Of a stretch of DNA of 64,000 nt, positions 1 to 11,885 are shown one piece after another. The stretch comes from Dasypus novemcinctus (lineage: Eukaryota; Chordata; Mammalia; Cingulata; Dasypodidae). The position numbers and the translations under genes are program-made. The notes beneath the pieces were generated by a model. It had not been told where the DNA came from, ran no database searches, and saw only the letters and a list, made by a program, of their open reading frames with translations. Every line of letters starts with the position of its first letter. Positions within the stretch are counted from its first letter, which is position 1. The DNA is taken from positions 31,569,513-31,633,512 of the forward strand of contig NC_080677.1 in the NCBI RefSeq assembly GCF_030445035.2, written 5' to 3'.

Positions 1-299
1 CAAAATGGCTATCTTGCATCATGACATAATACTGAGGAGATTAACAAATGCTAGGATAGTGAAACAGAGAAGTCTGGAATTCCGATGACTCAGAGCTGCC
101 ATATTGGGCCTGGACTGCCTATATCTAGTCTTCTTTTACATGAGGGAAAAAATGTTATTTAACTTTCTGCTTCACCCATCCAAATACAATCCTAACAGAT
201 ATACATTTGGAAATAGACTTAAGATCTTATTTCTTAATCAAACTATATCATTTCCATGAATGCTTCTGTATTATTTCCCCCCTCTGAAAAGATATATTA

Positions 300-545
300 A
301 AGCATTTTTTTTAAAACTAGAGAAGTTGTAGGTTTATAGGAAAATCACACATAAAATACAGACTTCCCATGTACCACCCTATTATTAACACCTTGCATTA
401 ATTTGGTACTTTTGTTACAATTCATGAAAGAACATTTTTACAAATGTTCTCTTAACTATAGTCCATTGTTTACAATAGAGTTCACTGTATCATACAGTAC
501 TATGTTTGTTTACAAATTTTATTCTAGTAAAATATATACAACCTA
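300..545 (-). mobile_element. LINE 3'-region fragment, antisense
   Basis: Contains the recurrent motif AGAAGTTGTAGGTTTATAGG...CCACCCTATTATTAACACCT...TAGTCCATTGTTTACAATAG (quoted in parts) that recurs near 22200 and 35730 in this window, typical of eutherian L1 3' regions in antisense. A pure A-run (about 546-562) follows; 563-1104 holds nothing I recognise. Confidence 0.6.
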
Positions 546-1104
546 AAAAAAAAAAAAAAAAAGACTTTCGAGTCCTAAAGAGTGGGAAGTAGAGAAGGAA
601 AAATGGGACTTATTCTGGAAAGGAAAGAAATAGACGTGGCATCTATAAGGGATCCAGGCAAGGGAGATAATATCAGCTTGTCATGGAAGTAAGTGAATAA
701 ATATAATATCTTGGGGAAGGGTGTGAAAATTATTAGATAGTGTAGGCTCTGCTGGGAAAGTCATTGAAACCAGCTATTGGATTGGTTTATATAAATGGAA
801 AAATCTCTGGAATTGTGGATTTAAAGAGAAGGCTGATACAATGATCAATAGTCAAATGCTGAAGTGGACAGCATGGATAAAATCAGAACAATAAGGAGCC
901 ATAAGGGAACAATAAGGATTTTCCATATTTTAAGCACCTGGTAATGAAAGCCTAAATGACATTTTTAGTCATAGGGAGAATATCCTTATGACTTTGGAAT
1001 AAGGAAGAATTTTTAAACTGAGTGTTTCCTTGGCTTCGCCTTCTTTATGTCCTTCTTCCAGAATTCTAATGATAGAAATGTTAGCTCTTCCGTTGTTGTC
1101 TGTT

Positions 1105-1560
1105 TTAGTTTCCTAGGCTGCTTAAACAAATATCATGATATGGTTTGGCTTAAACATTGGGAATTTACTAGCTTATGGTTTTGAGGCTGGGAAAATGTCC
1201 AAATCAAGGCATCAAGGCAATGTTTTCTCCCAGAGAAGACTGTGACTTCTGGGGATGGCAGCCAGCAATCCTTGGTCCTTAGCTTGCTACATGGCAAGGC
1301 ACATGGTGACATTTCCTGATCTCTTCCTTCTCTTCCAAGTTTCATTGATTTCAGCTTCTTGTTGCTTGGTCTGTGGCTTTCTGTCTGAATTTCATTTTCT
1401 TATAAAGACTTCCAATACTAGGATTAAGACACATCCTGATTGAGGTGGGACACACCTAACTGAAGTAACCTCACCAAAAGGTCCTGTTTACAATGAGTTT
1501 ATATCCATAGGAATGGATTAAATTTAAGAACATGTTTTTCTGGGGTACACACAGCTTCAA
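1105..1560 (-). mobile_element. MLT1-like LTR (ERVL-MaLR type), antisense
   Basis: Begins TTTAGTTTCCTAGGCTGC and GGCTTAAACATTGGGAATTT, the reverse complement of the 3' end of MLT1-type LTRs. Same family as 59670-60155 (shared TGAGGCTGG, AATCAAGGCATC, CTTTCTGTCTGAATTTCATT). A solo LTR without coding sequence. The exact family name was not checked. Confidence 0.7.
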
Positions 1561-1574
1561 ACCACCAATAGTTC

Positions 1575-2440
1575 CACAGATTTTTTAAAAAAATCAATTT
1601 TATTGATATATACTAATAAAGCATAAATCCATCCAAAGTGTACAATCAGTGGTATTTGGTATAATCACATAGTTGTGCATTCATCAATTCAATCATTTTT
1701 AGAGCATTTTCATTATTCCAATAAAATAATAATCAAAAAACAAAAAAATCCTCTTGATCTCTCTATGCTTCCCCTGCTGTATATAGCCGATATTGTTTCT
1801 TTCTCTCTCGTTTGTTTGTATTTATATTTTGTAAAAACAGTCTTATATATGCAATATAACACATATTTGTATTTTTCATGAGGTTTCACTATGTTATACC
1901 ATCCCACGTTACATTTTTAAGCTTTCCTTTTAGTAATATATATGACCTTAGACTTAAAGCAGTTTTATTGAGATATATTCACATACCATACAATCTATCC
2001 AAAGTACATAATCAATGGCCTTTAGTATAATCACAATGTTGTGCATTCTTCACCACAAAAAATTTTAGAACAATTTCATTACTCCAAAAAGAAAAACTCT
2101 ACATCCCTTAGCAGTCACCTCTCAATCTCTCTATCTTTTCCCAGGCCTACATAACTACTAATCGATTTCATCTTTCTAAATTGTTTTATATTTCATTTTA
2201 TATAAATGGAATCATACAATATGTAGTACTTTGTGTCTGGTTTCTTTCATTTAGTGTAATTTTTTTTGTCTGATATTAACATCTTGTAACATTAACATAT
2301 ATTTGCTCAGTTTAAAAAAGACAGTCTTATACATACAATTTTACTCATATTCCTGTTTCACATGAAGTTTTATATATTTACATTCCCATTTTACATTTTT
2401 TAGCTTTCCTTTTAGTAATATATATAACCTTGAACTTCCT
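1575..2440 (-). mobile_element. Two consecutive L1 3'-end fragments, antisense
   Basis: TTTTATTGATATATACTAAT...AATCCATCCAAAGTGTACAA (about 1597-1655) is repeated in diverged form at about 1960-2020, and AGCTTTCCTTTTAGTAATAT occurs at about 1920 and 2402. So two related L1 3' ends lie head to tail. 2441-3630 beyond shows no gene; part may be 3' UTR of the RSL24D1 retrocopy. Confidence 0.7.
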
Positions 2441-3630
2441 TTCAATCACTGTCGTTCCCGTATAATAATAATTATTATATAATAACTGCTAGTTACAAAC
2501 ATTATGTTATCCTTTCATCTTTCCTATTCATTTCCAAGGATTAACATACATCTTTTTTTTTTCTTACCAATTTTGCATAACTTAACCCTCAGCTTTCCAG
2601 TCTCTAACCTCATTCTATTTTCTGGTGACCCATATTCCCACAGATTTTTGAGGCCATATTCATTTTTTTTCCAGTTTATTTTTTCCTCTATTGTCTAGAT
2701 AGAATTGTTTCTATTGTTTTATCTTCCAATTTCACTTACTCTTTCTTCCAAGTTCATCCATGGAGGTTTTTTTTTCACCCTAGAAATAATTTTATTTTAT
2801 GTGAAAATAATGTACCAGTGTACTACGCATAAACTCTATTTTCCAAAAGCAATGGTAGCTTTTGTAAAACAACAACAACAATGCAACACATTTTAAAAGG
2901 CACTGGAATTTCTTTACTTCTATATCAGTTCCAAACTGGAAAAATAAAGATTTTCCACCAGAAATCTAAAGTTAGAACTGAATATTCTATAAAGAAGAAA
3001 TTAATATAGTTTAGTGCCATTTCAGGAAAGGACTATTGAGCTCTCTCTCACATCTACAACTGGCTATTGGAAGACTTAAACCAAGTCAGAACATTCTAAC
3101 ATAATTGAGCTTCAATCTATGAGGCCAGAATGCTCATCTAAGATGCTAGTAAACTAAAATGGTAAATCTTGAAATAAAAAGAAAAATATCAAGGTCAACT
3201 GCCAGACAGATTGTTAGTTCCGTATAGTTTCTCCCTTTCTATAACATTGATAAAGTATTTTACTGCAATGAAATTTTTATTTTATATACCATTAGCCATG
3301 AATTTTTGTCATTAGTTATTACATAAATGCTGCCTAGAATCATTATCTAAATGACATGACCATTTTATGTCCACCATTCACTTCTGTAATTACAAACAGA
3401 TGTTCTTGATTTATAAAACTACAACTGCATCTATCAGTGAAAGTTTAAAGTTGAGATACAAAATAATATCCATAACATCTGATGTTTTATAGATAGCAAT
3501 GTAGGAAAGATGTCTTTTTAATCACCTTTCACTTGTGACTTTATGTAAAAATTAAATCAATAACTTAAAAGTTTCAGGTCTCCAAAGGTGGTTTTCAAAT
3601 GCACTTACAGAAATGGTTACAGTGAGATTT

Positions 3631-4121
3631 TTAAGAAATATCTTCTATGTCAACCTCCTGTGGAAATTTCTGTAACTTTTTTGGTTCTGGCTTCTTTCCT
3701 TTGCCCATAAGAGGTGCTTAGATAAGATGGATGTTTTGCCTGACTTCTTTAATGCCTTGAACTTTCTGTAGTTCTTTATTTTTCTTCAACCTGTTTATTA
3801 TAAATTTAGCTTGGCATTCCTGTTTAATATCTTAGACTCTTTTCATTTCATCAATAGTTTTATTCCATAGCTCTTGCTGGCACTTGAAGGCTCATTTTTA
3901 CATTTATCAAATTCAAATGAATTATCCACGGTAGGCTCTTTATCAGCTGCTTTCTGGAATGCTTTAATTCTCTTGACCTTGTGAGGATTGTGCTTCTTTT
4001 TAAAGTTTTTATGATATCTGTATTTAAAGAATCTGAATACCTTGTAATCATTGTGGGCAAACACCACACCATGGCTGGGATAGAAGGGCCACAAACAGAA
4101 ATCACATTTCTCTATTTACAT
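3631..4121 (-). pseudogene. RSL24D1P: RSL24D1 processed pseudogene
   Basis: An intronless, degraded copy of RSL24D1 (ribosome-biogenesis L24-domain protein) on the - strand. Conceptual translation shows the zinc-knuckle start IEKCDFC, the YPSHG turn, then [20 protein letters not shown] and [10 protein letters not shown], matching the family. After about residue 75 the homology moves to another frame (ELWNKTID, then [19 protein letters not shown] and EVRQNIHLI), consistent with a 1-nt deletion in the EPIKYQ-equivalent codons. Codon 2 is TAA (start codon at 4119-4121), and further in-frame stops replace conserved codons. The span of 491 nt against 492 for a 163-aa ORF fits one deletion. UTR limits and the poly(A) end were not resolved. 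It lies about 4 kb upstream of HIBADH and is unrelated to it. Confidence 0.9.
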
Positions 4122-4229
4122 CATGAACTTGTGTGCATACCATCAACTGAGTTTTTAATTCTGGTTATTGTATTTTTTTCAGTTCTAAAACTTCCTCTTG
4201 GTTCTTCTTTATACTTCTAGTCATTTTTT

Positions 4230-5330
4230 TCAAGTGTAATTCTTCATTGAAACATTATTCTGATGGCTGCTTTAAAGTCTTTGTTATACAATAATAAGTT
4301 TTCTGTCATTCCAGTGTGGGCATCTGTTATCTTTTCTTCATTCAGTTGGAGAAATTCCTGGTATAACAAATGACTTTCAATTGAAAGATGGATATTTTGG
4401 GTATTATGTTATGACTCTCTGAATCTTATTTAAACCTTCTGTTTTAGCTGCCTTTTTCAAATACTGCTTTGGCAGAGAATGAAAAGGAGCAACCACTTCA
4501 TTAATGCCAGGTCGAGGTAGATGTGATCTAGATTCCCTATTTGGCCTCCACTGACACCTGAGGTGGGGGTTCCTTGTTACTGCTGGGCAGAGGTAGGATT
4601 TCCAGCTCCTCACTAGGTCTCTGTGGACACCTCTCTATCTGGGAAAGGTAGCAGTGCCTCGTTACTGCTCCCCATGTTTTCCCCACTGACACCATACAAG
4701 AAGTGATGGCCTCATAACTATCACTGATGGTCTACGTTGAAAGGCTTGACTCTCCACTAGGCCTTCTCTGACACCAACCCAAATGAGTGGGGTAGGATTC
4801 CAGGTTCATGATATGGTAGGGGTGGGGATGGAGTAGAGGCGAACTTGTTACCAAGTTACCTGAGGTGAGGATAAAAGTCCGGCTGTCCACTTGGACTTCT
4901 GTGACACCCACCCCAGTGGATTTGAGGGGTGGAGGAACTATGGTGTTGCGGTGCCTTGTTACAGCCTGGACAATATGGAACTCTGAGTTCCCCACATGGC
5001 TTTTGCTGGCTGGAGTGGGAGAAGGTCCACTTTGTGTGTGTGTGTGGGGGGGGGGGGTGGTATTTGGCTACAATAGTTATTTTCTAAAAGTTTTCTGTCT
5101 CATTAGGCTTTTTGTCCTTTGCCTAGAGAGAACACGCTTTTATTGGGCATTTCTGTCTGTGCCCACTGGCATTTTTGGGTTTCTGGTTTCTCTGGAACCC
5201 AGTGTGGGTTAATGAGGCTTAAAGAACACCCAGGGAACTCACTGGTATGTTTTTCTTAGTTCCTGAGGCCCCTCGCTAGTCTGCCTTCTCTCCACTTTTC
5301 ACACTCTTCTTATGTTTATTTTATATATAA
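4230..5330 (-). mobile_element. L1M/HAL1-like 5' region, antisense, with repeated motifs
   Basis: GC-richer block with recurring motifs CACTGACACC (4549, 4684) and CCTYGTTACTGCT (4572, 4657), as in old L1/HAL1 5' regions. Contains a (GT)n-(G)10 run at about 5034-5058. The 115-codon ORF here is not a gene. Confidence 0.6.
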
Positions 5331-7036
5331 TGTCCAGAGGTTTTAGTCAAACTTAGTGGGAGAAACAGGAAAAAATACATCTAGTTCATATTAAGTCAAG
5401 AACCACTATAATACAATGAAATAAATTTCAAACATAAAGTGGTAGAGAGTTAAAGAAGTTCAAAGGTATCAGGAAAGCCATCAAGTAAAGAGCCAGCCAG
5501 AGGTAGTAACTGCATTTGCAGATACAATCATATCTGCAAGAACCTTCAAACAGTAAGAATTACTAAACAAGCCATAACGTTCATGAGAAAACATCTATGA
5601 AAATCTCAAAACCTTAATTTATGAATCATATAGGGGTTCAGGGAGAAGACATTTATCTCTGTGATGTAGGGATATGGAGAAATTGTGACTTACACCCTGG
5701 CCAGAGTTGAGTAAATTGAATCAAGACTTTCAATATCACTCCTTTTGCAAAGCCATCACCATAAATTAAAAAAAAAAAAAAAGCCAATTATGAAGATCTT
5801 ATGCCCAGCTTACCTGTCTTCTTTCTGAGCCTCTTCCCCTTTTCTCCATTTCTAGTCCTAGGAGAGTGCCATCACAGGAGACAGCCTTTTGTAAAGAAAT
5901 ACTCATTTTCAAGAAAAGAGTCCTATAAACAACCTAGAGAAACAAACAAACAAAAAAAGACCAGTAGCTTGCAATAAAAATGACAAAAACAATCTGATTG
6001 GACATAAAATCTCAAGAGGACTAGGATATAAACTCCAGGTGCCGGGAAGATCAAGTGTTGTGTTGTCTTGTGTTGTAAATAGCTCCGCTATATAGGCTGA
6101 CATTCTTGAAAGGCAGACTACATTTCAGCAGTTAATTATGGAAACCTGCAGGGTTACATATATTAGTTGCAGGTCTGTTCCAGCTAAACCTAAATAAACC
6201 AAGAAGAGAGGAACAGATAGGAAATGCTCCAGAAAGCTATTAACAGTCTTATCCTAAGGCTGAGGAACCAAATTAAGCATACCATACCAATACCTGAAAT
6301 GAATTTTTCTTCCCTTCCTCATTCCCTTCTTTTCTGCTGTCATAGGTCAGGAGTGTGGGTGGGAAGACAGCAAAGGAAGGAACTGTTTTTCCACAAGTTA
6401 CAGATGGGGACTTTGCATTCTGTACCATTCCTGGAAACATTACTAGCATGCCCAGAATCATGAAAGCCTGCGTGGGAATTATCCAATTCTTTTGCTTCTT
6501 TAGCCATTCCAACTCCATGAGTGACTGACGGAAGGGAAAAATAGTGGTCAAAATCTAATCTGTTGATTCTGCTACTTCAATTAAAAAGTTGGGTGAGCAC
6601 AACTCAATACTTTAAATGAATAAATACAGTGAAGGTGGATGAAGGGATTGCTTTTAGCAGTTTCTCACTCTCTTTACTATTATACTTTTCTTCAAAGGCT
6701 ACAAGTCTTGCTTGTGGGATGGTTCCCAATCATGGGGTAGGTTGGTTCAGAGATGCAAATATGTACACCCAGCACCGACAAAAGAATGAATAAATAAATG
6801 CGCTCTCTCTCCATGCATATATACATATACACTGCTTTCTAGACGTCAATTCACCTTTATTTTTTGCTTCTAAAATGAATGTAGGCTGTAGGGTTTTCAA
6901 ACATAACAGAAATATTTGGAATAGAAAGTGCAAGTTCCTAGTAAATCTACCCTTCAAAGAAAATAATGCTATCAATTTATTTTATTATTTTTCAAATTTA
7001 TGAAGCAACTCTTCGGCTACCTAGAATCAAATGAAT
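5331..7036. other. 5' flank without recognised gene
   Basis: AT-rich DNA with an A-run near 5768-5782. 6224-6551 has overlapping frames on both strands without any recognisable protein. Nothing supportable. Confidence 0.6.
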
Positions 7037-7470
7037 TTAAAAGTTATTGGTGGAAAGGGATTTGGCTCCACAGAACATCTGCCTACCACATGGGAGGTCC
7101 AGGGTTCAAACCCAGGGCCTCCTGACCGGTATGGTGAGCTGGTCAACGTGCAGTACTGATGCGGGCAAGGAGTGCCCTGCCATGCAAGGGTATCCGACAT
7201 GTAGGAGAGCCCCACGCACAAGGAGTGCGCCCTGTAAGGAGAGCTGCCCCGCATGAAAAAAGCGCAGCCTGCCCAGGAGTGGTTGCACACACGGAGAGCT
7301 GACGTAGTAAGATGACGCAACAAAAAAGAGACACAGATTCCTGGTGCCACTGACAAGAATACAAGCAGACAAAGAAGAACACACAGCGAATGGACACAGA
7401 AAGCAGACAAGGTGGCGGGGTGTGAAGGGGAGAGAAATAAATTTAAAAAATAAATCTTAAAAGTTATTGG
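7037..7470 (+). mobile_element. DAS-type tRNA-derived SINE with perfect 14-bp TSD
   Basis: Head with B-box-like GGTTCAAACCC, GC-rich body, tail ending AAATAAATTTAAAAAATAAA. Target-site duplication TTAAAAGTTATTGG at 7037-7050 and 7457-7470 is perfect, so the insertion is 7051-7456. It lies about 200 bp upstream of the HIBADH CpG island. The 149-codon antisense frame here is a SINE artefact. Confidence 0.95.
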
Positions 7471-7639
7471 ATTCATGGCAGATTTATGATTCTCAATGGA
7501 GAGACACTAAAAATACCAATACTACCATTAGGACATCCACGTATTAACGAAGTTAAAAATTGGTCCCTGTAAGTGGAAAGACTGGAAACTTCTGCTTCTT
7601 AACTGAAAACTGCAGCAGCTGCTAGGAGCCAAAGTTTTG

Positions 7640-8560
7640 GAGATAACGCAGATCCAGCACTCTAAGGGTGCGGCTCAGGGGGCGGGGACTCGGAGGAGGC
7701 GGTAGTGAGTGACAGCCACCGCCTCCCTCACACCCCCTACGTTTTGGTAAACAAGCAGGCTTAGTTCCCCAGTCTGTAAATGAGGAAAAGAGCTGAGAGG
7801 CAGGACCAGGGTGCCTGACGTAGAGCTTCGCGAAGGCTTCTTATTGGTGCATCAAGAAGCCGCAAAGAAGCTTGGAATCATGATTGGCCGGCTCTCCTGT
7901 CTGTAAGGTGATTGACGGACCCTGTCTCTTCCCTCCGGGCCTTTCAGCGCCGCGTTCCTACCGGCGCCGGTGGAAGCCCGCTAGAACGGCGAGAGCGCGT
8001 GCGCGTCCGCCGCCACGTCGTGGCCGCGCACAGCCTTCTCGCTGCGCACACTTGCTGTACGGGGGCGAGTCCGGAGACCGCGGAGGTCATTGCCGGGAGG
8101 CGGGGCGGGGGCAGCATGGCAACCTCGTTACGGCTCCGAGGAGCTGCCTCCAGCTTCCAGTACTGGAGCCGCCGGCAGCGGCTGGCTACGGCTGGCCTTG
8201 CAGCGGGTAAGGGCCTCGCTCCTTCTCTCCGCGTCTCTCCGGCCGCCCGCCTCTCGCCCCCTGTGGGCCGAAGAGGTCTTTTCACGGGAGGCGCAGCGGT
8301 TGGGTTGGGACTTCAAAACCAAATTATTGGCTGATCTCAAGGCCTAGCCTCTCCTGCTGCTAAAGTTCGCGCCGCTAGTGACCCTTGCGACTCCAGAGGA
8401 GCGGGGTTCATCATCCTTTTCGGGACTTAGGAAGGTCTGGGAAAGAAGTGCGATGAAGGGAGGAATATTTGGGTCTGAAGCGTGCTGCTTTGGAGATGGG
8501 GCTCCGGAAACATTTAGGGGTTAACTCCGCGCCCACCCCTCCGACCGTGACCTTTCATCA
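7640..8560 (+). promoter_or_regulatory. HIBADH: CpG-island promoter of HIBADH
   Basis: A GC- and CpG-rich block in an otherwise AT-rich window surrounds exon 1. Visible elements: a GC box GGGGGCGGGG (7678-7687), a CRE-like TGACGTA (7816-7822), two inverted CCAAT boxes (ATTGG at 7843-7847 and 7883-7887, 40 bp apart), an NRF1-like GCGCGTGCGCG (7995-8005) and a GC box just upstream of the ATG (about 8099-8111). No TATA box is apparent. NRF1 plus CCAAT/GC boxes is typical of housekeeping genes for mitochondrial proteins. The exact transcription start cannot be read from sequence; I infer it between about 7900 and 8100. Confidence 0.8.
8116..8206 (+). CDS. HIBADH: HIBADH coding exon 1 (start codon, mitochondrial presequence)
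   Basis: First coding exon of 3-hydroxyisobutyrate dehydrogenase, the NAD+-dependent mitochondrial matrix enzyme of valine breakdown that oxidises 3-hydroxyisobutyrate to methylmalonate semialdehyde. It encodes 30 codons plus one base (MATSLRLRGAASS... ending ...LAA). The Arg-rich, acid-free N terminus (R6, R8, R19, R20, R22) fits a matrix-targeting presequence and resembles the human N terminus as I recall it. The ATG has a strong Kozak context (A at -3, G at +4). The exon ends at a GTAAGG donor in phase 1; its last G joins TG of exon 2 to give Val31, matching the human Ala-Ala-Val-Cys-Ser junction. The frame upstream of the ATG is open but lacks another ATG, so this start is chosen. Confidence 0.95.
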
Positions 8561-11500
8561 CCCCTGGGGTGCACCCTAGTGTGCCCGCCCCCGCGCTGGA
8601 GAGTTTGATTTGTATAATGGGGTTGGCCTTACACAAGCGGTGTCCATACAGAGCAGGTGGTAAAGTCAGTGCAGCGAAGTTGATCCAGCCTTGTCGGCAA
8701 GGCGGGTTTACCCTCTTCTCTGTAACTGTTACCTGAAGATGGCACTTCTGTCAAGTTAGTAACCTCAAGAAGTGTGTCCTGAACCTATCCTGCCTCCCTC
8801 CCCCTAAAGTATTTTCGGGAAAACTAGCGATGAATTTAGGACGAGGCAGTTTTTAGAGCTAGATGAAGATCCACAGAGATCTCATGCAATCTAATTTTTC
8901 AGATGATGAACTCTGCAGGGTCTGGAAAGTGGCCTTTAATTCGTTCTAATTTTATGCATTTTTTTTTTAACCACACGAGGATTCCTCTTTAATTGAAATA
9001 TTGGTTGATTTGTGGACACACTGCTTTTGTCTTCTTGTTAAAGTCAGATTGTTGTACAATGCACTGTTTAGCAAGATCACACTCAGGATTTAAAAAAAAG
9101 CCTTGGTATTAATTTTTTCCTCATCTTTGCTTAGAAAAAAACGAAGGATTGGAAATTGAGTTCTTGAACAGCTTCCCCTCAGTAAAACCTATGCAGAAGG
9201 TGAATTTCTCTGTGGTTTAAGAAGGGCAAACACCATGTGATGTTAAGAGAACAGATGTCTGATAAAGAATCACAGTAACAAGATAAAAACTCACAGAATC
9301 TTGAGTGTAACAACTAGTTGAGCTGCATACAAAATGCCTTCCACTTTGACGATAATTTAAAAGAATTTTCCTCAGTAGTAAATGTGGTACCAGTTTTCAC
9401 AAGGATGCATACTTCTTTTATTTTGATTAGTCAAGGAAGACATATTGCTGTTAAGGGGTTTTACAAGGTGTTCTGATGATATTTTAATGAACTCTTGATG
9501 TACTTTTATCAGTTATGAAAGTTCTTAAAAATCACAGTGGAGAAGTCTGAGGTTTCTGTAATTACTCTGTAAACTAGAAGAGCCAGCCTCAAAATGCTGA
9601 TTAAACTACTTTTGCAAAGAATAGTGTACTTCGGATTCTTTGATCCAAAGATGTTGTAAGGCTAAAATGTTATTTTTGTGTGTATGATGATTGTTTAAAA
9701 CATTTCAAAAGGAAATATAATAAACCAAAAAAAAAAAAAACACAAAAAACCAACAAACCACACAAACACACAAAAACCCAAAAAAACCAAGAAATGAAAC
9801 ATTTCAGCAGTTGTTTTTACTCAATGGAATTGTTTTAAGTGTTTCTGTTATTTTTGGCCTACTATGAAAGTGTTTACTTTTTAACATTGGAGTCTAATAT
9901 CAATGCTATTATATACCATTCTTGTTTGAATAGTAACATTATTTAGAATTCTGAATTCTGTGGGATATTTGTCACCTCGTGTTTAAATTGGTTATATCTT
10001 ATGGGAATCCCTTACATTCTATATGTATCATTTATGTAATTTATCTTTTAAAAATAAAAAAGACAGTTATATATTATGGATAGTAATATTTTAAGCATCC
10101 AAATAGTGTATTTATTATTTGTAAAAAATGAGACCTAAAAATTGGAGGCTAATAGCACATCTTGACTTTAAAATATTTAAGGCATCAAAGAGGAAATAGA
10201 AAAATGAGGAGTATTAAACTATACATATATTATTGTTCCATAATTTAAGAAAAGTTATTTAAAGTCTTAAAGGGTAATTAAATTAATTTCAGACCTCTTT
10301 GTACAGAGAAAAAAAAAATGCCACAGTTGTGGGCCCTTTGCAGTCATTGTGACTCACCAACATGTATTTGGAAAAATAATTTGAATCAGATCATCTTAAA
10401 CTGACCACCTGGCCAAAGGTGGAATGGGAAAGTTGCGAACATTATGTACAAAAATGGGAATATTTAAAAAAAAATTATTGGTCCTTTTTTTTGTCTATGA
10501 AGTTCGTTTTCAGAGCAACATAACTCAACATAAATAAAATATGTAATGACATTTGTTCCCTTACATTAGCTTTTGGGGTTGCATGTGGCCCTTTGACTGA
10601 AAGTTGATCTTAAACTTGTGAAATTATGTGGGAGAATGTTTATCTCTAAAATGACTTGGACCCAAACCCTAGAGACCTTTTTAGAGTAAGTCGCTGCCTT
10701 AGTTTAGTAACTCTTAGCATTAAAGCAAATTGAATGCTAATGATATAATAGTATGTAATAAAGTAGGACACAATGTTGTATATACAATATAATCTCATAC
10801 TCTAGTGAAAACAGTGCATACAAAAGACTGGAAGGGCTGTGCCAAAATGTTAACAGTGATTATTTTAATGTAGTGGGATTACCTTTTTCCCTTACAGCTT
10901 TATACTTTTTAAATATTTTCCAATTTTCCACAGTGAACATGTATTACTTTGATTAGGGGAAAAATGAAAAACAAAACAAAACAAAATAAAAAACCTTTAA
11001 AAATGTAAAATAATTAGCCTATTACCAATTTTTGCATTTTGAAATTTAGGGTAGCCTGATTTTTGGCATTATTTCAGTTACCAAGGTATGGATAATTTTG
11101 CCCAAATCCCATTGAAGAAAGTCATAATCTGTAAATTTACATCTTTAAATTTAGAGATGCTCTACTTGGCTGGCTTCTTTTGAGCAACTCAGGGTTGCAA
11201 ACTGTGAAAACAAAGGTCTACCATGCTTTTTAAAATCAGGGTAATGAAATGAACTTTGCCAAATTTTCTAGCTAGCTTCTTTGCTAATAACCGATATCAT
11301 CTTTGTATTGTACTGACTAATTTTCTTCCAGTTTGATTTTATCTGTGGTCTAATGCTGCTATTTCCACACCTCACCATCAGGACTTACTTAATGGCAGGT
11401 GTATTATTTAGTTTGAAAGTTTTTAGTTAATAATGATTCCATTATACCCTTTTAAAATTCTGCCCCTTTGGTAACAAATTCTTTCATATTCTCCAAGCAC

Positions 11501-11649
11501 TCCTTCTCTTGCTTTACTTAACTAAAAGCTATCTCTCCCATGATAAAGGATATCTCTAATGTACTCTTTGTTTCTTTTCTCTTCAGGCTCTTCCAACACA
11601 CTAGGCAAAAAGGGGCAGTTGGCATAGCGCTTGTACCTCAATTAGTAAA

Positions 11650-11885
11650 AATAGCCAACATTTATCAACTAACATGTGCCAGGCACCATTTAATGCTTTT
11701 CATGCATTGTCTATCTCAAGTAGTCTTTACAGTAACTTTCTGAAGTAGATATCCTTGTTGGTAAAATTTATGCCTAGGGAATTAAGTAACTTGTTAGTTC
11801 AAGGGCATTCATCTTAGAAGTGACCTCACCTGTATAGGAACCTAGGTCTTCTAAACTCAGAAGTTTTTAACCATTATCACCAGCC
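11650..11885 (-). mobile_element. MIR SINE, antisense
   Basis: Reads CATTTATCAACTAACATGTG, CCAGGCACCATTTAATGCTT, then a degraded GAGGAATTAAGTAACTTG and CCTAGGTCTTCTAAACTCAG section: the reverse complement pattern of MIR (core to 5' end). Confidence 0.8.

Noticed and set aside
4865-5212. 115-codon ORF on the + strand
   Set aside because: Lies in an old antisense L1/HAL1 5' region with a GT/G run; no known fold or motif.
7043-7110. Possible tRNA genes at SINE heads with A and B boxes
   Set aside because: The tRNA-like heads here and at every DAS copy lack a foldable full cloverleaf and are followed by SINE bodies, A tails and TSDs.
7027-7476. 149-codon antisense ORF near the promoter
   Set aside because: Entirely within the DAS SINE flanked by a perfect TSD.
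7912-8334. 140-codon ORF overlapping exon 1 as a separate gene
   Set aside because: Same frame as HIBADH exon 1, lacks an ATG before 8116, and its 3' part reads into intron 1 past a good donor site.
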